A DNA stretch of 64,000 nt, taken from the NCBI RefSeq assembly GCF_036023875.1, contig NZ_CP107931.1:1798001-1862000 (forward strand), in the 5' to 3' direction. Position numbers and translations under genes: made by a program. The notes beneath the pieces were generated by a model that was given only the letters and a program-made list of their open reading frames with translations, ran no database searches and was not told the origin of the DNA. The DNA comes from Mycobacterium sp. NBC_00419. Lineage in GTDB: Bacteria; Actinomycetota; Actinomycetes; Mycobacteriales; Mycobacteriaceae. Below are positions 23,225 through 32,439 of this stretch, in pieces (within the stretch, counting starts at the first letter, position 1; each line of letters begins with the position of its first letter).

Positions 23225-24787
23225 CTAGCTTGCCTTGGGCTTCTGAGAATCGTCTGAGATATCACCCGGCGCGTCTGGTGGGTTCACGCCTGATGAGCCG
23301 ATGTCCCCGTGTCTCTTCGGCATTCGGGTAGTTATTTCGCTCTCAGCCGAATCCGAATACGAGTACGCCGACGGCGCGATCGGCTGGCCGGGCAACAGGA
23401 CGAAGAACGAGGTGCCGGGCGGCTGGCCGCCGGGGATCGTATCGCCGATGCGGATCATGCCGCCGTGCTTGACCACGACCTGCTTGACGATTGCCAACCC
23501 CAGACCCGAGCCGGGCATCGCGCGGGCCGATGCCGACCGGTAGAACCGCTCGAACACCAGACCCCTTTCCTGAGGCGGAATTCCGGGCCCCTGGTCGGAT
23601 ACGACGAGTTCGGCGTGCGCGGCGTCGACCTGGCGCAGCCGCACCCCGACATGCCCGCCGGACGGGCTCCACTTGGCCGCGTTGTCGAGCAGGTTGAGCA
23701 CTGCCCGCGACAGGCCCGCGACATCGCCGAACACTTCCCAGCCGATCACGTCGACGTCGAACTGAACGTCGTTGCGGCGCCTGCGGGCGCGCTCGAGGCT
23801 GCGGTCGACGACCTCGCTCACGTCGATGGCCTCGTGGACGACGCCACCGGCATCGTCACGGGTGAGATCGACGAGATCGCCCACCAGCGTTGACAATTCC
23901 TCGATCTGGGCGACGACGTCGGTGCGCAGTTCGGCCATCTCACTGTCCGGCAGCTGCGGGGCGCCCGGTGTCGAGGACGCGATCAGAAGCTCGACGTTGG
24001 TGCGCATCGAGGTCAACGGCGTGCGCAACTCGTGCCCGGCGTCGGCGACCAGGCGGGCCTGACGCTCCCGGGACTCCGCCAGCGCACGCAGCATCGTGTT
24101 GAACGTTTCGGTGAGCCGGGCCAGCTCGTCGCTGCCGAACACCGGGATGGGGCGCAGGTCGTCGGTGCGGGCCACCCGTTCGGCGGCCTCGGTGAGCCGC
24201 CCGACCGGTCTCAGCCCCGTGCGGGCCACCGTGCCACCGGCGATTGCAGCCACCACCACACCGATCCCGCCGACCGCGAGCAGCACCCACTTCAGCTTCG
24301 TCATCACCGCGTTGGTAGGCGCCAGGCTCTTGGAGATCAGCAGTGAGCTGCCGTTAGGCAGGTGCACCGCCAGTACCCGCTGGTTGGACACCGTGCGCCG
24401 GGACATGAACAGCTCACCGCGGATCACTGCTTTTTCCGGCTGCCCGACGGGAAGCGTCTGGCCCTGCTGGTTGGCGGTGTAAATCGAGCGGCCCGGGTTG
24501 ACCAGCATCGCGTTGACGTCGGAGTAGGCCGTGCCCTCGATGGCCTTGCCCGGGTCGGCGGCCAGCGAGCCGCTGGCGATCAGCAGCTGCGCCCGGCTCT
24601 GCAGCTGGTTGTCGATATCGGTGTAGAGAGCAGCCGAGACCACCGCGTAGACGGCGAGCGCCATCAAAACCACGACCATCGCCACCATCGACATGGCCAG
24701 CAACATCACGCGCCATCGCAAGGACAGCGAAGTTGACGGTTCTTCTGGCGCCCGCGGTTCCCGCGAACGCCGCCACATCGGCGACAT
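23225..24787 (-). CDS. mprB: Envelope-stress sensor histidine kinase MprB
   Basis: 520 residues. Two membrane helices (residues about 27-52 and 165-187) bracket an extracytoplasmic sensor domain. A HAMP region follows, then the H-box ADAGHELRTPLTSMRTNVE, the N-box LLDNAAKWSPSG, DQGPGIPPQERG and the G-box SGLGLAIVKQ. The 50-residue C-terminal tail is Ser/Pro-rich. MprB senses surfactant or wall stress, restrained by DnaK, and phosphorylates MprA. Its ATG overlaps the mprA stop by one base (TGATG). Confidence 0.96.
   Translation of the reverse strand: MSPMWRRSREPRAPEEPSTSLSLRWRVMLLAMSMVAMVVVLMALAVYAVVSAALYTDIDNQLQSRAQLLIASGSLAADPGKAIEGTAYSDVNAMLVNPGRSIYTANQQGQTLPVGQPEKAVIRGELFMSRRTVSNQRVLAVHLPNGSSLLISKSLAPTNAVMTKLKWVLLAVGGIGVVVAAIAGGTVARTGLRPVGRLTEAAERVARTDDLRPIPVFGSDELARLTETFNTMLRALAESRERQARLVADAGHELRTPLTSMRTNVELLIASSTPGAPQLPDSEMAELRTDVVAQIEELSTLVGDLVDLTRDDAGGVVHEAIDVSEVVDRSLERARRRRNDVQFDVDVIGWEVFGDVAGLSRAVLNLLDNAAKWSPSGGHVGVRLRQVDAAHAELVVSDQGPGIPPQERGLVFERFYRSASARAMPGSGLGLAIVKQVVVKHGGMIRIGDTIPGGQPPGTSFFVLLPGQPIAPSAYSYSDSAESEITTRMPKRHGDIGSSGVNPPDAPGDISDDSQKPKAS
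23243..23259 (-). promoter_or_regulatory. MprA box upstream of pepD
   Basis: On the minus strand, TCTCAG-ACGAT-TCTCAG: two direct copies 11 bases apart, one helical turn, matching the MprA recognition repeat. It lies within the 3' end of mprB, 66-82 bases before the pepD start, so MprA can drive pepD separately from the upstream genes. Confidence 0.75.
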
Positions 24788-25479
24788 CAGGGCGGTGTCT
24801 CACGCAGCACGTAACCCACACCTCGAACGGTGTGAATCAGCCGCGGTTCTCCTTCCGCTTCGGTCTTCCGGCGCAGATAGCCGACGTATACCTCCAGCGC
24901 ATTGCCTGAGGTGGGGAAGTCGAAACCCCACACCTCCTCCAGGATGCGGCTGCGGGTGAGCACTCGGCGGGGGTTCGCGATGAGCATCTCCAGCAGCGCG
25001 AACTCGGTGCGGGTGAGGCTGATCGCGCGTTTGCCGCGATGGACCTCGCGGGTCACCGGGTCCAGCGTCAGATCGGAGAACGCCATGATCGCCGAATCGG
25101 ACTGGTCGTCGGGGGTGGTGCGACGCAGCAGTGCCCTCATGCGGGCCAGCAGTTCCTCGAGGGCGAACGGCTTGGGCAGATAGTCGTCGGCGCCGGCATC
25201 CAGGCCGGCCACCCGCTCGGACACCGAGTCACGGGCGGTTAGCACCAGGATCGGCAGATCGTCGCCGGTGCTGCGGAGCTGACGGCAGACCTCGAGCCCG
25301 TCCAGCCGCGGCATCATCACGTCGAGAACGACCGCATCAGGGCGTTCGTTGGCGATCGCGTCGAGCGCTTCCACCCCGTCCTGGGCCAGATCGACGGAGT
25401 AGCCATTGAACGACAGGGACCGGCGCAACGATTCGCGCACAGCGCGATCATCGTCCACCACAAGGATTCGCACGGCCAC
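24787..25479 (-). CDS. mprA: Response regulator MprA (OmpR family)
   Basis: 230 residues, the same length as M. tuberculosis MprA with the GTG-GCC-GTG start used here. The receiver domain has acidic DDDR, phospho-acceptor Asp in [11 protein letters not shown], and Lys in [11 protein letters not shown]. The C-terminal winged helix contains [18 protein letters not shown] and [16 protein letters not shown]. It activates stress genes including sigB, sigE and pepD, and itself. An MprA box lies 18 bases upstream of the start. Confidence 0.96.
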   Translation of the reverse strand: MAVRILVVDDDRAVRESLRRSLSFNGYSVDLAQDGVEALDAIANERPDAVVLDVMMPRLDGLEVCRQLRSTGDDLPILVLTARDSVSERVAGLDAGADDYLPKPFALEELLARMRALLRRTTPDDQSDSAIMAFSDLTLDPVTREVHRGKRAISLTRTEFALLEMLIANPRRVLTRSRILEEVWGFDFPTSGNALEVYVGYLRRKTEAEGEPRLIHTVRGVGYVLRETPP

Positions 25480-25496
25480 AAGTGTTAACCCAACGC

Positions 25497-25513
25497 CTGA
25501 GATTGGGCTGAGA
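25497..25513 (-). promoter_or_regulatory. MprA box upstream of mprA (autoregulation)
   Basis: TCTCAG-CCCAA-TCTCAG on the minus strand, direct repeat with 11-base period, 18-34 bases before the mprA start. It is the same half-site and spacing as the copy upstream of pepD. Autoregulation by MprA is established in M. tuberculosis. Confidence 0.8.
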
Positions 25514-25555
25514 GGCACGCCGTGCTAGCAGGCAATTCGCTGCCGGCGAACGGTG

Positions 25556-25729
25556 TCAGCGCTTGTCGAGGTCGATCAGACCGAGGCGGGCAGCCTTCAG
25601 CAGCCGACGCGGAACCTTGTGCGCGCGACCGGCGACGGACACGTTGACCAAGCCGGTGGCTTCGGTCTTCCACTGCGAACGCCGACTGCGGGTGTTCGAG
25701 CGCGACATTCTGCGCTTGGGCACAGCCAT
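25556..25729 (-). CDS. rpmF: 50S ribosomal protein L32, zinc-free form
   Basis: 57 residues beginning [20 protein letters not shown], the standard L32 opening, and ending [12 protein letters not shown]. It contains no cysteines, so it lacks the zinc ribbon found in C+ L32 proteins; the single chromosomal L32 of mycobacteria I know is of this kind. ATG 25729 follows the usual MAVPK start; an upstream in-frame ATG at 25738 is less likely. Divergent from the acyl-CoA operon. Confidence 0.95.
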   Translation of the reverse strand: MAVPKRRMSRSNTRSRRSQWKTEATGLVNVSVAGRAHKVPRRLLKAARLGLIDLDKR

Positions 25730-25920
25730 GACGTACATCTCCTTGATCAGGGGTGTCGCCGCGCAGAGACATGAATGCCGGCGGCCAACAGTTGCGCTTC
25801 AGGATAGCCGCTCACCTCTGCGGGGTCCAAAACGTCTCCCGGCAACCGGCCACGGCAGCATCCCGGGCGATTCGCCTGTGATGCGGGACACCCCTTGACG
25901 GGGCGCCGATACCGACCAGT

Positions 25921-25936
25921 AACCTACCGGTTGGTT
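25921..25936. promoter_or_regulatory. Probable operator of the acyl-CoA operon
   Basis: AACCTACCGGTTGGTT, symmetric at 14 of 16 positions about CCGG, 24 bases before the operon's first start. Size and form resemble TetR-type fatty-acid regulators. No regulator gene is adjacent. Confidence 0.45.
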
Positions 25937-25959
25937 GGGTATCGAAGGGGATATAGCGC

Positions 25960-27657
25960 GTGACGAATGCGGTGCGCATCGGCAACTGCTCCGGCTTCTA
26001 CGGCGATCGCATCGCGGCCATGCACGAAATGCTCACCGGCGGCGAGCTGGATTACCTCACCGGCGACTACCTCGCCGAGCTCACCATGCTCATCCTCGGC
26101 CGCGACAAGATGAAAAGCCCGGAGCGTGGCTACGCCAAGACGTTCCTGACCCAACTCGAACAGTGTCTGGGCCTCGCACATGACCGCGGGGTGCGCATCG
26201 TCGCCAATGCCGGTGGCCTCAATCCGGCAGGCTTGGCCGACGCGGTGCGCGGCCTGGCCGAGCGCCTCGGCGTCCCGGCGACGGTGGCCCACGTGGAGGG
26301 CGACGACCTGCTGCCCCGCGCGGCCGAACTGCAGTTGGGTTCGCCGCTGACAGCCAACGCCTACCTGGGCGCGTGGGGTATCGCGGATTGCGTGCACGCC
26401 GGGGCCGACATCGTCATCACCGGACGGGTGACCGACGCGTCGGTGGTGGTCGGTCCCGCCGCGGCGCATTTTGGATGGTCCCGCCATGACTACGACCGGC
26501 TGGCCGGTGCGGTGGTGGCAGGCCACGTCATCGAATGCGGCACCCAGGCCACCGGCGGAAACTATTCGTTCTTCACCGAGATCGACGACCTGGCGCACCC
26601 CGGGTTCCCCCTGGCCGAGGTCTACGACGACGGCTCGTCGGTGATCACCAAACATCCGGGGACCGGTGGACAGGTCAGCATCGGCACGGTCACCGCGCAG
26701 CTGCTCTACGAGATCGGCGGGGCCCGCTACGCCAATCCGGATGCCACGGCCCGGTTCGACACCATCACGCTGCGCGACGACGGTCCCGACCGGGTGCGCA
26801 TCAGCGGGATACGGGGCGAGGCGCCACCACCGACGCTGAAGGTCTCGCTCAACAGCATCGGCGGTTTCCGCAACGCGGCGAGCTTCGTGCTGACCGGCCT
26901 GGACATCGACGCCAAAGCCGCGCTGGTGCGCGGGCAACTCGATGCCGCACTCACCGACACGCCCGCCGAACTGGAGTGGACGCTGAGCCGAACCGACCAC
27001 GCCGATGCCGACACCGAGCAGGCGGCCAGCGCGCTGTTGACGTGCGTGGTGCGCGATCCGGACGCCAAGAAGGTCGGCCGCCAATTCACCTCGGCCGCAG
27101 TCGAACTCGCTCTCGGTAGCTATCCCGGCTTCCACACCACCGCCCCACCGGGTGACGGGCAGGTGTACGGGGTGTTCACCCCCGGCTATGTGCTCGCCGA
27201 CGAGGTCAAGCATGTCGCCGTGCACCCCGACGGCCACCGCGTCGTCATCGCTTCGGCCACCGAGACCGTCGAACTCGCCGAGACCGAATCACCGCACCTG
27301 CCCGAACCGTTGGCAGCGGGGCCCACCCGGCGTCTGCCGCTGGGCACGATCGCCGGCGCCCGCAGCGGTGACAAGGGCGGCGCGGCCAACATCGGCGTCT
27401 GGGTGCGCACCGACGAGCAGTGGCGCTGGCTGGCCCACCAGCTGACCGCCGACGCGCTGCGCGAACTGCTGCCCGAGACAAAGGATCTGCCGATCACGCG
27501 CCATCTTTTCCCCGCACTGCGTGCGGTGAACTTCGTCATCGACGGAATCCTCGGCGAGGGCGTCGCCTACAACGCCCGGTTCGACCCCCAGGCCAAGGGC
27601 CTTGGTGAATGGCTGCGCAGCCGCCACATCGACATCCCGGAGGCGATCCTTTCGTGA
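25960..27657 (+). CDS. AtuA-like protein (acyclic terpene utilisation / DUF1446)
   Basis: 565 residues. The N-terminal DUF1446 domain has VRIGNCSGFYGDRIAAMHEML and VRIVANAGGLNPAGLADAVR. The C-terminal ferredoxin-like AtuA domain has GTIAGARSGDKGGAANIGVWV and GEGVAYNARFDPQAKGLGE. AtuA is needed for growth on citronellol-type terpenes in Pseudomonas, but its reaction is not known. It leads a run of four genes that overlap by four bases, encoding an acyl-CoA dehydrogenase and both acyl-CoA carboxylase subunits, so it likely acts on the same acyl-CoA. GTG start with AAGGGG upstream. Confidence 0.85.
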   Translation: MTNAVRIGNCSGFYGDRIAAMHEMLTGGELDYLTGDYLAELTMLILGRDKMKSPERGYAKTFLTQLEQCLGLAHDRGVRIVANAGGLNPAGLADAVRGLAERLGVPATVAHVEGDDLLPRAAELQLGSPLTANAYLGAWGIADCVHAGADIVITGRVTDASVVVGPAAAHFGWSRHDYDRLAGAVVAGHVIECGTQATGGNYSFFTEIDDLAHPGFPLAEVYDDGSSVITKHPGTGGQVSIGTVTAQLLYEIGGARYANPDATARFDTITLRDDGPDRVRISGIRGEAPPPTLKVSLNSIGGFRNAASFVLTGLDIDAKAALVRGQLDAALTDTPAELEWTLSRTDHADADTEQAASALLTCVVRDPDAKKVGRQFTSAAVELALGSYPGFHTTAPPGDGQVYGVFTPGYVLADEVKHVAVHPDGHRVVIASATETVELAETESPHLPEPLAAGPTRRLPLGTIAGARSGDKGGAANIGVWVRTDEQWRWLAHQLTADALRELLPETKDLPITRHLFPALRAVNFVIDGILGEGVAYNARFDPQAKGLGEWLRSRHIDIPEAILS

Positions 27658-28832
27658 GTATCTGGACCACCCCCGAGCGCCGGCAGCTGCGCCAGACCGT
27701 GCACAGCTTCGCCGAGCGCGAGATCCTGCCGTACGCCGACGACTGGGAGCGCGCCGGTGAGCTCCCCCGCGATCTGCATCGCCGGGCCGCCGCAGCCGGA
27801 CTGCTGGGCACCGAGTTTCCGGAGTCGGTCGGCGGCGGCGGTGGCGACGCCGTCGATTCGGTGCTCATCTGCGAGGGGCTGCACGAAGCCGGCACGCCCG
27901 GTGGCGTTTTCGCCTCGCTGTTCACCTGCGGGATCGCCGTGCCGCATATGGTCGCCTCCGGCGACGAGTACCTCATCGAGAAGTTCGTGCGCCCCACCTT
28001 GGGCGGTGAGCTGATCGGATCGCTGGCCATCACCGAACCCGGCGGCGGTTCGGATGTCGGGCATCTGCGGACCACCGCGGTGCGCGACGGCGACCACTAC
28101 GTGGTCAACGGCGCCAAGACCTTCATCACCTCCGGGGTGCGGGCCGACTACGTCGTCACCGCCGTGCGCACCGGCGGTCCCGGCGCAGCCGGGGTGTCGC
28201 TTCTCGTCGTCGAGAAGGGCACACCGGGATTCGAGGTGAGCCGCAAGCTGGACAAGATGGGCTGGCGATCCTCGGACACCGCAGAGTTGTCCTACACCGA
28301 TGCCCGCGTGCCGGTCGCCAACCTGGTGGGCGCCGAGAACAGCGGTTTCGCCCAGATCGCCGGGGCCTTCGTCTCGGAGCGGATCGGGCTTGCCGCGCAG
28401 GCATATTCGTCTGCTCAGCGGTGTCTGGACCTCACTGTGCAGTGGTGCCGGGATCGCGAGACGTTCGGCCGTCCGCTGATCTCGCGGCAGGCGGTGCAGA
28501 ACACCCTGGCCGAGATGGCCCGTCGCATCGACGTGGCGCGGGTGTACTCGCGCAATGTCGTCGAGCGGCAACTGTCGGGCGGAGCCGCTGGGTCGGCGAC
28601 ATCAGACTCGAGCACCAATCTGATCGCCGAGGTGTGCTTCGCCAAGAACACCGCGGTCGAAGCCGGTGAATGGGTGGCACATCAGGCCGTCCAACTCTTC
28701 GGCGGGATGGGTTACATGACCGAATCCGAAGTCGAACGCCAATACCGCGATATGCGCATCATCGGCATCGGCGGCGGCACCACCGAGATCCTCACCGGTT
28801 TGGCCGCAAAAGCGTTGGGATATCAGCCATGA
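27654..28832 (+). CDS. fadE13: Acyl-CoA dehydrogenase FadE13
   Basis: 392 residues. Typical marks are SLAITEPGGGSDVGHLRTTA (FAD/substrate loop), FITSGVRADYVVTAVRT and QLFGGMGYMTESEVERQYRDMR near the C-terminus. It introduces the 2,3-double bond into an acyl-CoA, passing electrons to ETF. GTG start within GTGA overlapping the upstream stop, with GGAGG at proper distance. It is the position-equivalent of M. tuberculosis Rv0975c. Confidence 0.93.
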   Translation: MSIWTTPERRQLRQTVHSFAEREILPYADDWERAGELPRDLHRRAAAAGLLGTEFPESVGGGGGDAVDSVLICEGLHEAGTPGGVFASLFTCGIAVPHMVASGDEYLIEKFVRPTLGGELIGSLAITEPGGGSDVGHLRTTAVRDGDHYVVNGAKTFITSGVRADYVVTAVRTGGPGAAGVSLLVVEKGTPGFEVSRKLDKMGWRSSDTAELSYTDARVPVANLVGAENSGFAQIAGAFVSERIGLAAQAYSSAQRCLDLTVQWCRDRETFGRPLISRQAVQNTLAEMARRIDVARVYSRNVVERQLSGGAAGSATSDSSTNLIAEVCFAKNTAVEAGEWVAHQAVQLFGGMGYMTESEVERQYRDMRIIGIGGGTTEILTGLAAKALGYQP

Positions 28833-30424
28833 CCGCTCTGCACAGCATCGTCGACCCGACCGCGCCCACCTACACCGAGGCCGCCGAGGTGATGGCAGCC
28901 AAGCTCGCCGAGATCGACGGCGAGCTGGCCAAGGCGCTCGGCGGGGGCGGCCCGAAGTACATCGAGCGCCACCACGCCCGCGGCAAGCTCACCGCCCGTG
29001 AACGCATCGAGTTGCTGGTGGACCCCGACGCGGCCTTCCTCGAACTGTGCCCACTGGCCGGCTACGGCACCGACTTCGCGGTCGGGGCCAGCGTGGTCAC
29101 CGGCATCGGCGTGGTCGAGGGTGTCGAATGCATGCTGGTCGCCAATGACCCGACGGTCAAGGGCGGCACCAGCAATCCGTGGACACTGAAGAAGATTCTG
29201 CGCGCCAACCAGATTGCCCTGGAGAACCGCCTGCCGATGATCTCCCTGGTGGAGTCCGGCGGCGCGGACCTGCCGACGCAGAAGGACATCTTCATCCCCG
29301 GTGGCCGGATGTTCCGGGACCTGACCCGGCTGTCGGCGGCGGGGATCCCGACCGTCGCCCTGGTGTTCGGCAACTCCACGGCCGGCGGTGCCTATATCCC
29401 CGGGATGTCCGACCATGTGGTGATGATCAAGGAACGCTCGAAGGTGTTCCTCGCCGGGCCGCCCCTGGTCAAAATGGCCACCGGTGAGGAGTCCGACGAC
29501 GAATCCCTGGGCGGGGCCGAAATGCATGCTCGGGTATCGGGTTTGGCCGACTACTTCGCCATCGACGAGCTCGACGCGATCCGCATCGGTCGGCGCGTCG
29601 TGGCCCGGCTCAACTGGGTCAAGCGCGGCCCGGCGGCCAAACCCGTCGTGGCGCCACTGGCCGACCCCGAGGAACTGCTGGGCATCGTGTCGGCCGACCT
29701 GCGTATCCCGTTCGACCCCCGCGAGATCATCGCCCGCATCGTCGACGGGTCCGATTTCGACGAGTTCAAGCCGATGTACGGGTCGTCACTGGTCACGGGA
29801 TGGGCCACCCTGCATGGCTACCCGCTGGGCATCCTGGCCAACGCCCGCGGAGTGCTGTTCAGCGAGGAGTCGCAGAAAGCCACGCAGTTCATCCAGCTGG
29901 CCAACCGCTCCAATACGCCATTGCTGTTCCTGCACAACACAACCGGATACATGGTCGGCAAGGCCTACGAGGAAGGCGGGATGGTCAAGCACGGCTCGAT
30001 GATGATCAACGCCGTATCCAACTCAGGAGTCCCGCACATCTCGCTGCTGATCGGCGCCTCCTACGGGGCGGGCCACTACGGCATGTGCGGCCGGGCCTAT
30101 GACCCACGCTTCCTGTTCGCCTGGCCCAGCGCCAAATCCGCGGTGATGGGCGGCGCGCAACTGGCCGGTGTGCTCTCGATCGTGAACCGCGCGGCCACCG
30201 AGGCCCGCGGCGGCACCGTCGATGAGGAGGCCGACGCCGCCCTGCGGGCAGCCGTCGAAGCCCAGATCGAAGCGGAGTCGCTACCGATGTTCCTGTCCGG
30301 CCGGCTCTACGACGACGGGGTGATCGATCCGCGCGACACCCGCACGGTGCTGGGAATCTGCCTGTCCGCCATCGCCAACGGACCGATCGAGGGGACGTCG
30401 AACTTCGGCGTCTTCCGGATGTGA
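28829..30424 (+). CDS. accD2: Acyl-CoA carboxylase carboxyltransferase subunit AccD2
   Basis: 531 residues with both crotonase-like halves. N-terminal half: RIELLVDPDAAFLELCPLAG, VESGGADLPTQ and NSTAGGAYIPGMSD. C-terminal half: FDPREIIARIVDGSDFDEF, FLHNTTGYMVGKAYEEGG and YGAGHYGMCGRAYDPRF. The GKAYEEGGMVKHG segment resembles methylcrotonyl/geranyl-CoA carboxylase beta subunits more than propionyl-CoA ones. It transfers CO2 from biotin on AccA2 to the acyl-CoA. The ATGA overlap with fadE13 gives translational coupling. Confidence 0.93.
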   Translation: MTALHSIVDPTAPTYTEAAEVMAAKLAEIDGELAKALGGGGPKYIERHHARGKLTARERIELLVDPDAAFLELCPLAGYGTDFAVGASVVTGIGVVEGVECMLVANDPTVKGGTSNPWTLKKILRANQIALENRLPMISLVESGGADLPTQKDIFIPGGRMFRDLTRLSAAGIPTVALVFGNSTAGGAYIPGMSDHVVMIKERSKVFLAGPPLVKMATGEESDDESLGGAEMHARVSGLADYFAIDELDAIRIGRRVVARLNWVKRGPAAKPVVAPLADPEELLGIVSADLRIPFDPREIIARIVDGSDFDEFKPMYGSSLVTGWATLHGYPLGILANARGVLFSEESQKATQFIQLANRSNTPLLFLHNTTGYMVGKAYEEGGMVKHGSMMINAVSNSGVPHISLLIGASYGAGHYGMCGRAYDPRFLFAWPSAKSAVMGGAQLAGVLSIVNRAATEARGGTVDEEADAALRAAVEAQIEAESLPMFLSGRLYDDGVIDPRDTRTVLGICLSAIANGPIEGTSNFGVFRM

Positions 30425-32439
30425 GCCGCATGATCACTCGAGTTCTGGTCGCCAACCGCGGTGAGATCGCCCGCCGCGTGTTCGCCACCTGCCGCCGGCT
30501 CGGCATCAGCACCGTCGCGGTCTACACCGACCCCGACGTCGGGTCACCCCATGTGGCCGAGGCCGACGTCCGGGTGCGACTGGACGATACTCGATCCGAT
30601 GTCGCCGGCCGAGCGGCTCCGACCGGCTATCTCGACGCCGCCCAGTTGATCGCCGCCGCCATCGCATCCGGTGCCGACGCCATCCACCCCGGCTACGGAT
30701 TCCTCTCGGAGAACGCCGAATTCGCGGCCGCCGTCCTCGACGCCGGGCTCACCTGGATTGGGCCGCCCGTTGCGGCGGTGCGGGCGATGGGCTCCAAGAT
30801 CGAGGCCAAGAAGATGATGGCGAGCGCCGGTGTGCCGGTGCTGGCCGAACTGGACCCGGCCACCGTCACCGACGCCCAGCTGCCGGTTCTGGTGAAGGCA
30901 TCCGCCGGGGGCGGCGGCCGCGGCATGCGGGTGGTGACCGACCTGGCCGAGCTGACCGGCCAGGTCGCGGCCGCACAACGTGAGGCCCAGTCCGCCTTCG
31001 GCGATCCGACGGTGTTCTGCGAGCGCTACCTGGCAGGAGGCCACCACGTCGAGGTGCAGGTGCTCGCCGACCAGCACGGCACCGTGTGGGCGGTCGGCGA
31101 GCGGGAGTGCTCGATTCAGCGCCGCCACCAGAAGATCATCGAAGAGGCCCCCTCTCCCCTGGTGGAACGGATCCCCGGGATGCGGGAACGGCTCTTCGAA
31201 GCCGCCCGGCTGGCCGCCGATGCCATCGGATACACCGGGGCGGGCACCGTCGAGTTCCTGGCCGACGATGACGGCGAGTTCTACTTCCTGGAGATGAACA
31301 CCCGCCTGCAAGTGGAGCACCCGGTCACCGAACTCACCACCGGCCTGGATCTGGTGGAGCTGCAGCTGCTGGCCGCCGATGGTGAGGCACTGCCCGCCGA
31401 TCCACCGAGGGCCCGCGGACACTCTATCGAGGCACGGATCTACGCCGAGGACCCGGCCCGCAACTGGCAGCCGCAGGCAGGTCGCATTCATCGCTTCGAC
31501 GTACCAGGTGTGGCAACACAATTCGGCCGCATCCATGGCACCGGAATCCGGCTGGACTCCGGTGTCACCGACGGCACCACCGTGTCGATCCACTACGACC
31601 CGATGCTGGCCAAGGTCATCTCCTACGCCCCGACCCGCCGACGCGCCGCGCAGGTACTCGCCGACGCGCTGGCCCGCACCCGGGTGCACGGTGTCCGGAC
31701 CAACCGCGACCTGCTGGTCAATGTGCTGCGACACAACGGGTTCCTCGACGGCGCCACCGACACGGCGTTCTTCGATACCCACGGACTCGCCGAACTGGCC
31801 AGCCCACTGGCCGGCTCCCCCACGGTTCGGCTGTCCGCGGTGGCTGCCGCACTGGCCGAGGCCGCCCACAACCGCGCCGGTGCGACGGTGCTGGCCGAGA
31901 TTCCCAGCGGCTGGCGCAATCTGGTATCGAGCAACCAGCACAAGAGCTATCGGGATGCTGGCGGCGACGAACACGAGGTGGCCTACCGGTTCACCCGTAG
32001 CGGTGTGCTGCTGCCCGACGACCACGAGGTACGAGTGGTGTCGTCGGCATCCGAGGAGGTCGTGCTGGCCGACGCGAACGGTGTCGCGACCCCGTTCGCG
32101 GTGCAACGCTACGGTACCGAGGTCTTCGTCGACTCCCCCATGGGCGCAGTCGCTTTCACGGTGGTCCCCCGGTTCCCGGAGCCCGGTTCGGTCGTGGAGC
32201 AGGGTTCGCTGCTGGCACCCATGCCCGGCTCGGTGATCCGGCTCGGCGCGAGTCTCGGCGACACCGTGACGCTCGGCCAGCCACTGGTGTGGCTGGAGGC
32301 GATGAAGATGGAGCACACCATCACCGCGCCGTCCGACGGTGTGCTCACCCAACTCGATGTCAGCGTCGGTCAGCAGGTCGACGTGGGAACTGTTCTGGCC
32401 CGGGTGGAAAGCCCCGCATCCGAAGAAGGAGAAGCATGA
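30421..32439 (+). CDS. accA2: Biotin carboxylase / biotin carrier subunit AccA2
   Basis: 672 residues. Biotin carboxylase domain: RVLVANRGEIARRVF, the ATP-grasp glycine loop KASAGGGGRGMRVV, YFLEMNTRLQVEHPVTE. A BT linker region follows, then a C-terminal biotinyl domain with EAMKMEHTITAPSDG, the biotinylated Lys lying near residue 629. With AccD2 it forms the acyl-CoA carboxylase. Start at GTG 30421 overlapping the accD2 stop; ATG 30430 is also possible. Confidence 0.95.
   Translation: MSRMITRVLVANRGEIARRVFATCRRLGISTVAVYTDPDVGSPHVAEADVRVRLDDTRSDVAGRAAPTGYLDAAQLIAAAIASGADAIHPGYGFLSENAEFAAAVLDAGLTWIGPPVAAVRAMGSKIEAKKMMASAGVPVLAELDPATVTDAQLPVLVKASAGGGGRGMRVVTDLAELTGQVAAAQREAQSAFGDPTVFCERYLAGGHHVEVQVLADQHGTVWAVGERECSIQRRHQKIIEEAPSPLVERIPGMRERLFEAARLAADAIGYTGAGTVEFLADDDGEFYFLEMNTRLQVEHPVTELTTGLDLVELQLLAADGEALPADPPRARGHSIEARIYAEDPARNWQPQAGRIHRFDVPGVATQFGRIHGTGIRLDSGVTDGTTVSIHYDPMLAKVISYAPTRRRAAQVLADALARTRVHGVRTNRDLLVNVLRHNGFLDGATDTAFFDTHGLAELASPLAGSPTVRLSAVAAALAEAAHNRAGATVLAEIPSGWRNLVSSNQHKSYRDAGGDEHEVAYRFTRSGVLLPDDHEVRVVSSASEEVVLADANGVATPFAVQRYGTEVFVDSPMGAVAFTVVPRFPEPGSVVEQGSLLAPMPGSVIRLGASLGDTVTLGQPLVWLEAMKMEHTITAPSDGVLTQLDVSVGQQVDVGTVLARVESPASEEGEA

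Noticed and set aside
21702..23228. 508-codon ORF on the plus strand across moaB2/pepD
   Set aside because: It is antisense to well-supported genes with clear domains; its Gly/Arg/Asp-rich translation is the usual mirror of GC-rich codon bias. No start signal or family motif.
30544..32352. 602-codon ORF antisense to accA2
   Set aside because: AccA2 has complete biotin carboxylase and biotinyl motifs in the other strand; the antisense product is His/Gly/Arg-rich without domains.
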